Positions 1-7,170 of a stretch of 10,593 bases of DNA are shown one piece after another. The notes under the pieces are model-generated. The model did no database searches. It was not told the origin of the DNA and was given only the letters and a program-made list of their open reading frames with translations. The DNA is from Fluviibacter sp964387485 (GTDB lineage: Bacteria; Pseudomonadota; Gammaproteobacteria; Burkholderiales; Rhodocyclaceae): positions 1 through 10,593 of the forward strand of contig CAYLWV010000060.1 of the NCBI GenBank assembly GCA_964387485.1, written 5' to 3'. Numbering within the stretch: the first letter of the stretch is position 1; each line of letters opens with the position of its first letter. The position numbers and the translations under genes are program-made.

Positions 1-56
1 TTCCAGCGCATGGCCCGTTCAGGATCCGGTAATTGTGCAGGGGTCTTGAAGCTCAT
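1..56 (-). CDS. ispE: 4-diphosphocytidyl-2-C-methyl-D-erythritol kinase, N-terminal fragment
   Basis: Only the first 18 or so codons are present; the gene runs off the left edge. From the ATG at 56-54 the visible peptide is MSFKTPAQLPDPERAMRW. A second in-frame ATG at 11-9 begins MRW, which resembles the usual start of IspE just ahead of its PAPAKLNL motif, so the true start may be there. Neither ATG has a clear Shine-Dalgarno sequence. IspE is the cytoplasmic ATP-dependent kinase of the non-mevalonate (MEP) isoprenoid pathway. The call rests mainly on context: ispE directly downstream of lolB is a widely conserved order in beta- and gammaproteobacteria. Here it begins 26 bases after the lolB stop and is probably cotranscribed. 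The diagnostic kinase motifs lie outside the window. Confidence 0.7.
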   Translation of the reverse strand, partial: MSFKTPAQLPDPERAMRW

Positions 57-82
57 GGAAATTCGATGATTGGCTTGATCGA

Positions 83-715
83 TCAGGGTGCCGGCTGGTC
101 AGCGGGGTCGCTGACACCGTCCCATTCCGTCAGCGCGACGCGTAACCACAGACCATCCGGCCCCTGGCCTTCAACGGCCAACGGCCAGGATGCCGGCGCC
201 GGCGCACCATAGCGATAATCAAACTGCCAACCACCGGCCTGCGCCCGCATCACCTGCCCCTGCGCATCACGCTGCAACACATCCGTCACCGGCCACCGGC
301 CACGCAACCAGGCATCACCCGGGACATCCGGCAACCGGATCCCCGCCAGGGATTCCCCCAGCGCTCGCAGATTCGTGCTCTCTCCGCGCTTACCCGCAGC
401 GTCCTGCCAACGCACGCTGGTCGGTGCAATATCCACCCGCGCCAGTGCATTGCCCAACGGACCGATCAGCCAAAGGGTGTCGACATTGGATTGGTGCTGC
501 CAGGCAAAACGCCCAGCAACGGGCTCACTGCCCGCACCATCCTGAGGCTGAGATTGTCCGGCAACGAAGCGGCCACTCAATTGCCATTGACGCACACTGG
601 CCACTACACCGGCAGCGGGCGTCTCAGGGCCGGGTACGTGCGCACAGGCCACCGACAGCACACCCAACAGCAGCGCCAAACCTTGCCGCCCCCAATGGCG
701 CTTCCACCCACCCAT
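83..715 (-). CDS. lolB: Outer-membrane lipoprotein receptor LolB
   Basis: LolB accepts lipoproteins from the periplasmic carrier LolA and inserts them into the inner leaflet of the outer membrane. The product is about 210 aa, close to the family length. It starts with a basic n-region and hydrophobic core (LALLLGVLSVAC), the expected lipoprotein signal. The lipobox reads S-V-A-C, with Ser instead of the usual Leu at -3. LolB family landmarks follow: WQLSGR near the mature start, GRFAWQ, LWLIGPLGNALARV, a middle LPDVPGDAWLRGRWP segment, GWQFDYRY and a final LRVALTEWD. The start is taken as the ATG at 715-713, which shares its A with the TGA stop of the upstream TPR gene (TGATG), a typical translational-coupling overlap. 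A GTG one codon earlier (718) is the alternative. ispE follows on the same strand. Confidence 0.9.
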   Translation of the reverse strand: MGGWKRHWGRQGLALLLGVLSVACAHVPGPETPAAGVVASVRQWQLSGRFVAGQSQPQDGAGSEPVAGRFAWQHQSNVDTLWLIGPLGNALARVDIAPTSVRWQDAAGKRGESTNLRALGESLAGIRLPDVPGDAWLRGRWPVTDVLQRDAQGQVMRAQAGGWQFDYRYGAPAPASWPLAVEGQGPDGLWLRVALTEWDGVSDPADQPAP

Positions 716-2544
716 CACAATGACTGCCCCGGGGTTGCCGACACGGCGCGATCTAATCCCAAACCCTGCCCCCCCGTTCGCAACGCGTCGTTATCCGGGA
801 ACTGCTGCAACCCGGCACGCCAGACACGTGTAGCCTCTTCCGTCCTGCCCATTGCCTGCAGCACGGTCACCTGATGCAAAACAATTTCCGGATCGGCCCG
901 CAAGGAAGCGGCACGATTCAGGTAGTCCAATGCCACCCCATAGTTTTTTTCCCGATAGCACAGCCAGCCCATACTATCGAGAATGAAAGGATCATTGGGC
1001 GACAGCGACAGGGCTTTTTCCAGCAGGCCGCGCGCCTCTTTCAGGCGAATATTTTTATCGGCAAAGGTAAAACCGAGGGCATTGTAGGCCTGGGCGTAAT
1101 TCGGATCCTTACGGATCACGTCGCGCATGGTCTTTTCAAAGAGCGCCATCTTGCCGGCACGCTCGGCCAACATACCGAACTCATAGCGCAAAGGCATGCT
1201 GGCAGGATATTGCTTCTGCGCCTGCTCGATCAGCTGGAACGCTCCGGTCACATCACCACTATCGCGGAGTAGCGTGGCCTGCCCCAGGATCAGCTCGACA
1301 CGCGTCGACGCGTTACGCGCTGGCGTGGTCTGCAGCAGCGCCTGCGCCGCTTTCATATCGCCCTGTCGCGCCAGCAGATTGGCCGCTCGCAGACGGGCTG
1401 GCACATAGTACTCACCCGGCAGCACTTTCAGATAATGCAGAATCGCATCCGACTCCTGCGTGGCCATAGCCGCATGATCACTGCGCTCACGCGCCAGCTC
1501 GGCATCACTCTCATAGGCCAGCCCCAGGTTATATTCGATCAATGAGGCATCGACCGAATCGATGGTCAGCAGTCGCTGTAGTGCCCGGACTGCCAGGGAT
1601 GGATCCTGGGCCTGCACGGCAATGGCGGCAGCCGCAAACAACGGCTCCGGATTGATATTCGACTGATCAACCAGCACACGCGTCTGCACACGGGCCTCGG
1701 CCAGCTTACCAGTCACCAGCAGTTGCTGCGCATATAGCGCCCTGATCGGTGCCGCCTCCGGATAACGCTTCAGATAGTCGGCATAAGCCTCCAGGGCAGC
1801 CGACGGCGAACGCTTGGCAAGCAACTGGGCGTACAGCAACATCCCCGGCTCCGAGGCCGGTTGCAGCCGGCGTACATTGCGCACGGCCTCCAGCGCTGCC
1901 GCATCATTCCCGGCACGCATGGCGCTCTGCGCGCGCGCCAGCTGGGCTTCCGGCAATGAGAGATAAGGCGCCGTCACGGCATCCACCAGTTGCTGTGCCC
2001 GCTGCGGGTCTGCCTGCGCCGGAAAGCGTTGATTCAGGCGCAGGAATTCCGGCCCCCGACGATCCTCCGGCAACAAGGCAAAATAGCGCTGCAGAATGGG
2101 CAAAGCGTCCGAATAGCGCCCCAGCAGGATTTGGGTCGAGGACAACAGATTGAGGGCTTCGAGAGAATCCGGCTCTTTCTGTACCCACAGACGCCCGGCC
2201 TCCAGCATCAGATCTGGCTGGCGATTGATCGCGGCAATCTCCATCGTGCGGCGGAAAATTTCCGGATCGTTGTACTTGAGCGCCAGATCAGCGTAAGCCG
2301 CCAGCGCCACCTGCGGCTTATCACGCTTCAGGGCAATTTCCGCCAGCACGACTTCGAACACCACCTGTGGCGGCGTATCCATGGCAATGGCCGTTGCGGG
2401 TGCCGCGGGCACCTCCGCGTACACGGCGCTAGCGGCCAAAAGAGAGACTAACGCCCCGCCAAAGCACTTTCGAAGAAGCGACGGCAACGCATCCGGGCGA
2501 ACTCTCGACAAATCAGGCGACAAAAAACTTGGTTTAAACGGCAT
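715..2544 (-). CDS. Exported tetratricopeptide-repeat protein
   Basis: A 609-aa TPR protein upstream of and overlapping lolB. The N-terminus has basic residues and a hydrophobic stretch (GGALVSLLAASAVYA) ending in an A-x-A-like site before EVPAAP, so a Sec signal peptide with cleavage near residue 43 is likely and the protein should act in the periplasm or at the outer membrane. The rest is alpha-helical and alanine/leucine-rich. The clearest TPR units are C-terminal, about residues 482-588 (AYNALGFTFADKN, SPNDPFILDSMGWLCYR, YGVALDYLNRAASL). More degenerate units fill residues 60-450. No enzymatic motif is visible. TPR proteins are usually protein-binding scaffolds, and the tight coupling to lolB suggests an envelope assembly role, but that is inference. 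The ATG at 2544 has no convincing Shine-Dalgarno sequence and the n-region is rather long (about 28 residues), so the start is less certain than the gene. Confidence 0.85.
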   Translation of the reverse strand: MPFKPSFLSPDLSRVRPDALPSLLRKCFGGALVSLLAASAVYAEVPAAPATAIAMDTPPQVVFEVVLAEIALKRDKPQVALAAYADLALKYNDPEIFRRTMEIAAINRQPDLMLEAGRLWVQKEPDSLEALNLLSSTQILLGRYSDALPILQRYFALLPEDRRGPEFLRLNQRFPAQADPQRAQQLVDAVTAPYLSLPEAQLARAQSAMRAGNDAAALEAVRNVRRLQPASEPGMLLYAQLLAKRSPSAALEAYADYLKRYPEAAPIRALYAQQLLVTGKLAEARVQTRVLVDQSNINPEPLFAAAAIAVQAQDPSLAVRALQRLLTIDSVDASLIEYNLGLAYESDAELARERSDHAAMATQESDAILHYLKVLPGEYYVPARLRAANLLARQGDMKAAQALLQTTPARNASTRVELILGQATLLRDSGDVTGAFQLIEQAQKQYPASMPLRYEFGMLAERAGKMALFEKTMRDVIRKDPNYAQAYNALGFTFADKNIRLKEARGLLEKALSLSPNDPFILDSMGWLCYREKNYGVALDYLNRAASLRADPEIVLHQVTVLQAMGRTEEATRVWRAGLQQFPDNDALRTGGQGLGLDRAVSATPGQSL

Positions 2545-2606
2545 GGTGGCATTATCTTATCCCGTCTTAGATGTTTTCACTGCAATATCGCGACAGGATT
2601 CCCCCC

Positions 2607-3443
2607 ATGCCCGAACTTCCCGAGGTAGAAGTCAGCCGACTCGGGCTGGAGCCCGAGCTGACCGGCCGATTCATCACCGGCGCCATCACGCGCACCCCGC
2701 AGCTACGCTATCCGCTCCCCGAGCGTTTGAACGAACGTCTGCTCGGCGCCCGCCTGGCCGGCATTCGTCGCCGGGGCAAATATCTGCTGTTTGATCTGGA
2801 TCATCTATCCGGTGGCACGACTGCCAGCCTGATTCTTCACCTGGGCATGTCGGGCAGCCTGCGCATCGTGCCGCCAGATACCCCACCCCAGCGGCACGAT
2901 CACGTGGATATTATTTTTGCGGACCGCGTGCTGCGCTTACGTGACCCCCGGCGTTTCGGTGCGCTGCTCTGGCACGATCACGACACCCCGCTGGAAGCAC
3001 ACCCGCTGCTGGCCGTACTGGGGATTGAACCGCTAGAAGCGGGTTTTGATGGGGAATGGCTGCATACGCATCTGCACAAACGCGCCGGCCCGATCAAACC
3101 CGTGTTGATGGACAGCCATCTTGTGGTGGGCATCGGCAACATCTATGCCGCGGAAAGTCTATTTCAGTCGCGTATTTCACCGTTACGGGCCGCCAACAAC
3201 ATCAGCGCCAACCGCTGTGACCGACTCGCCGATGCGGTGCGCCAGACACTTTCTGCCGCCGTTGCGGCCGGCGGCTCCAGCGTACGGGACTATGTCCATT
3301 CCGATGGCGGTGCCGGCTGTTTTCAACTGCAATGCGCCGTCTATGAACGTGAGGGGCAGCCCTGTCTGGGATGCGGCAAACCCGTCCGGCGTATCCGACA
3401 GGCGGGGCGATCCACGTTTTACTGCCCACACTGCCAGAAGTAA
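2607..3443 (+). CDS. mutM: Formamidopyrimidine-DNA glycosylase / AP lyase
   Basis: MutM (Fpg) excises 8-oxoguanine and formamidopyrimidines from DNA and cleaves the abasic site. The start is fixed by the catalytic N-terminal proline: M-PELPEVE begins at the ATG at 2607, with AGGA at 2595-2598 eight bases upstream; the ATG at 2571 is an in-frame extension to ignore. The 278-aa protein has all family landmarks: Pro2 and Glu3, Lys58 in RRGKYLLFDL, HLGMSGSLR with the base-displacing Met81, DPRRFG with Arg115 and Phe117, VVGIGNIYAAESLF (helix-two-turn-helix region), and a C-terminal zinc finger C253-X2-C256-X16-C273-X2-C276. Two extra cysteines (about 238 and 243) lie just before the finger where the family usually has none. 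The gene is divergent from the TPR gene with 62 bases between start codons. I expect a functional enzyme. Confidence 0.97.
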   Translation: MPELPEVEVSRLGLEPELTGRFITGAITRTPQLRYPLPERLNERLLGARLAGIRRRGKYLLFDLDHLSGGTTASLILHLGMSGSLRIVPPDTPPQRHDHVDIIFADRVLRLRDPRRFGALLWHDHDTPLEAHPLLAVLGIEPLEAGFDGEWLHTHLHKRAGPIKPVLMDSHLVVGIGNIYAAESLFQSRISPLRAANNISANRCDRLADAVRQTLSAAVAAGGSSVRDYVHSDGGAGCFQLQCAVYEREGQPCLGCGKPVRRIRQAGRSTFYCPHCQK

Positions 3444-3471
3444 CAATACTCGGTGAGAATGCCGCTTAGGC

Positions 3472-3571
3472 NNNNNNNNNNNNNNNNNNNNNNNNNNNNN
3501 NNNNNNNNNNNNNNNNNNNNNNNNNNNNNNNNNNNNNNNNNNNNNNNNNNNNNNNNNNNNNNNNNNNNNNN
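3472..3571. other. Assembly gap (100 N)
   Basis: Exactly 100 unknown bases join two contigs between the 3' ends of the convergent genes mutM and ferredoxin. A round 100 is the usual placeholder for unknown length, so the real distance is not known. Both flanking genes are complete, so no coding loss is evident, but an intervening gene cannot be excluded. Confidence 0.98.
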
Positions 3572-3588
3572 AGGGAACACGCCCCCTT
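3572..3588 (-). terminator. Possible intrinsic terminator of the ferredoxin gene, cut by the gap
   Basis: Read on the minus strand, 12 bases after the ferredoxin stop there is AAGGG, eight unpaired bases, then CCCT, after which the sequence runs straight into the N gap. A hairpin with arms AGGG/CCCT would sit exactly where a terminator is expected, but the U-tract, if any, lies in the missing sequence. The stem is short. Confidence 0.3.
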
Positions 3589-3600
3589 CGCTTTAACGCA

Positions 3601-3849
3601 TTACTTGCCAGCCAGCTTCTCGTACTTCGCCCAGAGCTGTTCCTGGTTTTCTTCATGCGCCGGATCCTTGGGAATACAATCCACCGGACACACCTGCTGG
3701 CACTGCGGCTCGTCATAATGACCCACGCATTCCGTGCACTTATTAGGATCGATCACATAGATTTCCGGCCCCTGGGAAATGGCCTCATTCGGGCATTCCG
3801 GTTCACAGACATCACAGTTGATGCACTCATCGGTGATCATGAGCGACAT
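3601..3849 (-). CDS. Allochromatium-type 2[4Fe-4S] ferredoxin (YfhL/Fdx family)
   Basis: An 82-aa electron-transfer protein with two [4Fe-4S] clusters. The first motif is C9-X2-C12-X2-C15-X3-C19-P. The second is C38-X2-C41-X8-C50-X3-C54-P, with the six-to-eight-residue insertion between its second and third cysteines and the acidic/charged C-terminal extension that define the Allochromatium vinosum type. Segments such as MITDECINCDVCEPECPN and CTECVGHY match my memory of that protein nearly residue for residue. A ninth cysteine, C58, is not needed as a ligand. The start at 3849 has a strong AGGAG six bases upstream. It lies 75 bases after coaD on the same strand and is probably the last gene of the rsmD-coaD run, a gene order common in proteobacteria. 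The redox partner is not revealed by the sequence. The last residues read KLAGK and the stop is TAA at 3603-3601. Confidence 0.95.
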   Translation of the reverse strand: MSLMITDECINCDVCEPECPNEAISQGPEIYVIDPNKCTECVGHYDEPQCQQVCPVDCIPKDPAHEENQEQLWAKYEKLAGK

Positions 3850-3924
3850 AGCAGACTCCTGGACAACAAAACAGTAAAAGCGGAATTCTCGCCTATCGGC
3901 GGATTTTTAGCCACCCTTCCCGCA

Positions 3925-4425
3925 TCAGGGGGATGGCTTACCCCATCCCCGGGCTACAAAGCAGGCGTTGACGTGCGGTGACACAAAAGAGCTGACATCC
4001 CCACCCAGACGGGCGATTTCCCGCACCATCGTGGCCGACACAAACATGTGCCGCTCACCCGGCGTCAGAAACACCGTTTCCACTTCCGGATAAAGACGAC
4101 GGTTCATACCGGCCATCTGGAATTCGTATTCGAAATCAGATACCGCGCGCAAACCGCGAATCAGCACTTTGGCGTTCTGGGCATGCACAAAATCCATCAA
4201 CAGGCCGGCAAAGCCGACCACACGGACATTGCCCAAAGGCGCCAGCGCAGCTTGCGCCATTTCAATCCGCTCCTGCAAACTGAACACTGGCGACTTGGCC
4301 GGGCTTTCAGCAACCGCTAACACTACTTCATCAAACAGTTCGGCGGCACGACGCACGAGGTCTTCATGGCCGCAGGTCAACGGATCAAAGGTGCCCGGAT
4401 AGATGGCGATTTCACGTTTCAGCAT
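3925..4425 (-). CDS. coaD: Pantetheine-phosphate adenylyltransferase
   Basis: CoaD transfers the adenylyl group of ATP to 4'-phosphopantetheine, the penultimate step of coenzyme A synthesis, in the cytoplasm. The 166-aa protein starts MLKREIAIYPGTFDPLTCGHEDL. The nucleotidyltransferase T-x-G-H motif is T17-C18-G19-H20 (usually TNGH; the Cys is at the variable position). Further landmarks are LIRGLRAVSDFEYEFQMAGMNR and the second nucleotide-binding motif region FVSATMVREIARLGGDVSSFV. It ends RGWGKPSP, a few residues longer than the 159-aa E. coli protein. The ATG at 4425 is chosen because it matches the family N-terminus; it lies one base after the rsmD stop (TGACATG), implying translational coupling. 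The longer reading from 4509 overlaps rsmD and is not credible. Confidence 0.96.
   Translation of the reverse strand: MLKREIAIYPGTFDPLTCGHEDLVRRAAELFDEVVLAVAESPAKSPVFSLQERIEMAQAALAPLGNVRVVGFAGLLMDFVHAQNAKVLIRGLRAVSDFEYEFQMAGMNRRLYPEVETVFLTPGERHMFVSATMVREIARLGGDVSSFVSPHVNACFVARGWGKPSP
3929..3950. repeat. GC-rich inverted repeat at the 3' end of coaD
   Basis: Perfect 8-base arms GGGGATGG (3929-3936) and CCATCCCC (3943-3950) flank a six-base loop. It encodes the C-terminal WGKPSP of CoaD and ends two bases before the stop codon. Neither strand has a T-run after the hairpin, so it does not look like an intrinsic terminator. It could affect mRNA stability between coaD and the ferredoxin gene; no function is proven. 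Confidence 0.5.
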
Positions 4426-4426
4426 G

Positions 4427-5071
4427 TCAGGAGGATTCCTGGTCAGTAGGTTCAGAGGCATAGGCGTAGAGATGATAATGCACCTGTCCGGCGAGACCAC
4501 GGCGCACACAGGTCAACCTCGGCGCCAGATCATCCGGCAACGCCTGTTCCGACTCGATATACAGCCGCGCATCATCGGCCAGATGCGGCAACAAGGGCAT
4601 GATGACCCGATCCAGCCATCCCTGTCCATAGGGCGGATCCAGAAACACCAGATCCAGCCGCTGCGAAGCAGCCCCCACCGGTCGCTTGAGATAGGCCAGT
4701 GCATCGGCACACACCACCCGGACAGCCGGATCACCCAGCGTCTGAGCGGCCGCCTGTAGGCACCGGGCCACCGGCACCGCCTGCTCTACCAGAATCGATT
4801 CGGCGGCTCCCCGCGAAGCCGCCTCGAAACCAAGGGCACCGGACCCGGCAAATAGATCCAGACAATGCCAGCCGGTCAGATTCTGGCCCAGCCAGTTGAA
4901 CAGCGTTTCCCGCACCCGATCAGGTGTCGGCCGCAAACCCGGCGCATCCGCAACGACCAGCTTGCGACCGCGATGCCGCCCGCCAATGATGCGCACCTGG
5001 TTGGTTTGATTCGGCGGACGGGCTTTCGGGGGTTGCCCGCGGCGGACTGCCGTCGGTGCTGCACGACTCAT
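4427..5071 (-). CDS. rsmD: 16S rRNA (guanine966-N2)-methyltransferase
   Basis: RsmD methylates N2 of G966 in 16S rRNA of the small subunit, using S-adenosylmethionine. The 214-aa protein shows the family order: VRIIGGRHRGRKL (residues 26-38), RPTPDRVRETLFNWL (47-61), the SAM-binding motif I DLFAGSGALGFEAASRGA (72-89) and the catalytic motif IV DPPYG (145-149, the N/DPPY type of amino methyltransferases). The start is taken at the ATG at 5071, because GAGG lies eight bases upstream and the family begins shortly before the IIGG motif. An ATG at 5116 would add 15 residues and overlap the upstream peptidase gene. The N-terminal 25 residues are basic and Pro-rich. The gene starts ten bases after the stop of the M16 peptidase gene and ends one base before coaD. 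Confidence 0.95.
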   Translation of the reverse strand: MSRAAPTAVRRGQPPKARPPNQTNQVRIIGGRHRGRKLVVADAPGLRPTPDRVRETLFNWLGQNLTGWHCLDLFAGSGALGFEAASRGAAESILVEQAVPVARCLQAAAQTLGDPAVRVVCADALAYLKRPVGAASQRLDLVFLDPPYGQGWLDRVIMPLLPHLADDARLYIESEQALPDDLAPRLTCVRRGLAGQVHYHLYAYASEPTDQESS

Positions 5072-5081
5072 GGCTAGAACC

Positions 5082-6351
5082 TCAATCCGCCGCCGTGCGG
5101 ACAGTAACGAGCCCATCCGGCATCACATGCTTGCGGAAAGCGTCACGTACCTGCTCGGCCGTCAGCGCACGCACCCGAACCGGGTATTGCTCCAGCCAGT
5201 CAGTGGGCAGGCCATAAAAAGCCATCACATTCAGATTCGCTGCCAGCTTGCTGTTGGAATCAATACGCAGCGCAAAGCCCCCGGCAATATTGTCCTGCGC
5301 CGCTTTGAGCTGAGCGGGTGTCGGTCCCTTACTGACAAAATCCTTGAGCACCTGATCCACTACCTTCAACGCATCGTCGGCTTGAGAACGCTTGGTCTCG
5401 AGGCCAATCGTAAACGGCCCGGCCACCAGCTTGGGATCAAAATAACTGTATACGCTGTACGCGTAGCCCCGGTCTTCGCGCACCGCCTTGGTCAACAGCG
5501 ATACGAACCCACCGCCACCCAGTGTGTAGTTGCCGACCTGCAAGGCGATCTGCTCCGGATCATCCCGTGCCACCGACGGCATACCCAACAGCAGATGCGC
5601 CTGTGATGCCGGGTGATCGACGCGCACGGTACGGGCTTGCGTCTGTGCCGGTGCAGGCAGCCCCTTCGTTACCGCGGCCTGATCAACCGGCAGATTGGCG
5701 GTCATCTGCTGCACCAGTGCTTCAGCCTCCGGTCGCGTCAGATCACCCACCAGGGCAATGCTGGCGCGCGCCGCACTGTAATGACGCTGCCAGAAAGTCT
5801 CCAGATCCGAGCGCGAGATGGCCGACAGCGATGCCGGCGTCGTCAAACGACCGTAGGGATGATCGGGATAAATCGCCGCCATATAGGCCCGTTGCGACAA
5901 CACCTGTGGCTTGGTCAGCGATTCCTTGAGTGCCGCAATGCTGCGCGCCTGGTCCCGCTTGAACACCGCCGCATCAAAATGGGGCTGACTCAATGCATCC
6001 ACCATCAGCCCCACGGCTGTTACGCGACGCTCCGGATCCGACAAGGTCCGCAGGCTGACGGTGGCGCTATCCATCCCAGCGCCACTACTCAACTGCGCAC
6101 CGATGTCGGCCAGTGTTTCGGCGACGGCTTTTTCATCGCGGCTCCCGGCCCCCTGATCCAGCATCGCTGCCGTCATGGCGGCCAGCCCCGGCTTATCGGC
6201 CGGGTCAAAGGCGGCACCCGCCCGGAAACTGATCTGCACATCGATCATCGGCAGCGCATGCGTTTCTATAAAGTAAACTCGGGTTCCTTGCGCCGTTGTC
6301 CAGGATTGCACCGGTGCGGCGAACGCCGACCCCACGACCAGCAGCAACGTG
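5082..6351 (-). CDS. M16 family peptidase-like protein, inactive partner subunit (5' end lost in gap)
   Basis: About 422 residues are visible; only the start codon and the first part of the signal peptide are missing in the N gap. The visible N-terminus TLLLVVGSAFAAPVQSW is the end of a Sec signal peptide, so the protein is periplasmic. It has the two-domain M16 fold: an N-terminal half with GLAAMTAAMLDQGAG and, in the C-terminal half, GGGGFVSLLTKAVREDRGYAYSVYSYF, the region carrying the conserved Arg/Tyr pair. Where active M16 enzymes have the zinc motif H-x-x-E-H, this protein reads A-M-T-A-A, so it cannot bind catalytic zinc. Paired M16B genes, one active and one inactive, form heterodimers in mitochondrial processing peptidase and bacterial relatives. 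The upstream neighbour supplies the active subunit. The substrate is unknown. The stop TGA (5084-5082) lies ten bases before rsmD. Confidence 0.92.
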
Positions 6352-6451
6352 NNNNNNNNNNNNNNNNNNNNNNNNNNNNNNNNNNNNNNNNNNNNNNNNN
6401 NNNNNNNNNNNNNNNNNNNNNNNNNNNNNNNNNNNNNNNNNNNNNNNNNNN
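6352..6451. other. Assembly gap (100 N) inside the M16 peptidase pair
   Basis: Exactly 100 N. The gene on its right stops after the first half of an M16 protein and the gene on its left begins within a signal peptide. The real missing sequence should therefore hold the second half of the first gene (roughly 210-240 codons), any intergenic bases and the first codons of the second gene, well over 600 bases. Reading frames that cross the N run are artefacts. Confidence 0.98.
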
Positions 6452-7116
6452 ACATCACCCACCACCACCAGAATGGCGTTGTTCGGCGCGTACCAGCGAC
6501 GGTACCAGTCCCGCACATCCTGCACCGTCATCTGCTCCAAATCGCTCATCCAGCCGATAATCGGTCGCCGGTACGGGTGCGCCTGCCAGGTCACCGCATT
6601 CATGGCCTCATAGACACGGGCCGTCGACTGGTCATCGGTGCGCATCCGGCGCTCTTCCATAATGACCTGGATTTCCTTGCTGTAACCGCCCGGCTCCAGC
6701 GTCAGATGACGCATCCGGTCGGCTTCTAGCCCCATGACCGTTTTCAGCTGGCTGGCCGGCACCTGCTGAAAATAAGCCGTGTAATCGGTGCTGGTAAAAG
6801 CGTTATCTCGCCCCCCCAGGGCTGCCACCCGACGGTTGAACTCGCCCGGACCCACTTTAGGCGTGCCTTTGAACATCATGTGTTCGGTGACGTGCGCCAC
6901 CCCGGTCACACCATCGTGCTCGTCAATACTCCCCACACGGTACCAGACCATCTGCACCGCCGTCGGCGCCCGATGATCTTCACGCACCACCACCCGCATA
7001 CCGTTGCTCAGCGTGGTTTCAAAGGTATTGTCTTGCGTGCTGGCTGCCAGACTGGTGGTTACCACCCACCAGGGGGTCAGACAGGCCAAAAGCCGTAAAG
7101 CAAATCGAGGTCGCAT
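6452..7116 (-). CDS. M16 family zinc metallopeptidase, active subunit (3' half lost in gap)
   Basis: The first 221 residues of a secreted M16B peptidase. The N-terminus MRPRFALRLLACLTPWWVVTTSLAAS is a Sec signal peptide, placing the enzyme in the periplasm. The inverted zinc motif H-x-x-E-H is intact in GVAHVTEHMMFKGT, and the distal zinc ligand is expected in EIQVIMEERRMR, about 75 residues on. ALGGRDNAFTSTDYTAYF is the usual strand following the active-site helix. The visible part ends at the hinge-like ILVVVGD, so the whole C-terminal domain is missing in the gap; family members are about 430-460 aa. It is first in the minus-strand unit leading to the inactive M16 partner, rsmD, coaD and ferredoxin. 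The ATG at 7116 has only a weak ribosome-binding site. Its natural substrate cannot be told from the sequence. Confidence 0.93.
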
Positions 7117-7170
7117 AAGAAGATCGGTCTACGCTAGAATCATCAGATTACGAAGGATACCCCCGCCGCC
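7117..7170. promoter_or_regulatory. Divergent promoter region between M16 peptidase and ftsY
   Basis: The 54 bases between the divergent start codons must carry the control signals of both units unless these sit within the genes. On the plus strand TAGAAT (7135-7140) matches the -10 consensus at five of six positions and would start transcription about 25 bases before ftsY, but I see no good -35 at the right distance. AAGGA (7153-7157) is the likely ftsY ribosome-binding site, with a rather long 13-base spacer. Confidence 0.3.

Noticed and set aside
190..723. Long plus-strand frames opposite lolB and the TPR gene
   Set aside because: Their translations are rich in Pro, His and Ala with no domain, and they lie antisense to well-supported genes. 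They reflect GC-biased codon use.
2545..2606. Promoters in the 62-base gap between the TPR gene and mutM
   Set aside because: On the minus strand GATAAT (complement of 2551-2556) resembles a -10 but would start transcription at the ATG itself, and the -35 match is poor. No convincing plus-strand promoter was seen. Control signals must exist but I cannot assign them.
5082..6518. Open frames crossing the N run at 6352-6451 on the minus strand
   Set aside because: They join unrelated frames through placeholder bases. The real genes end or begin at the gap edges.
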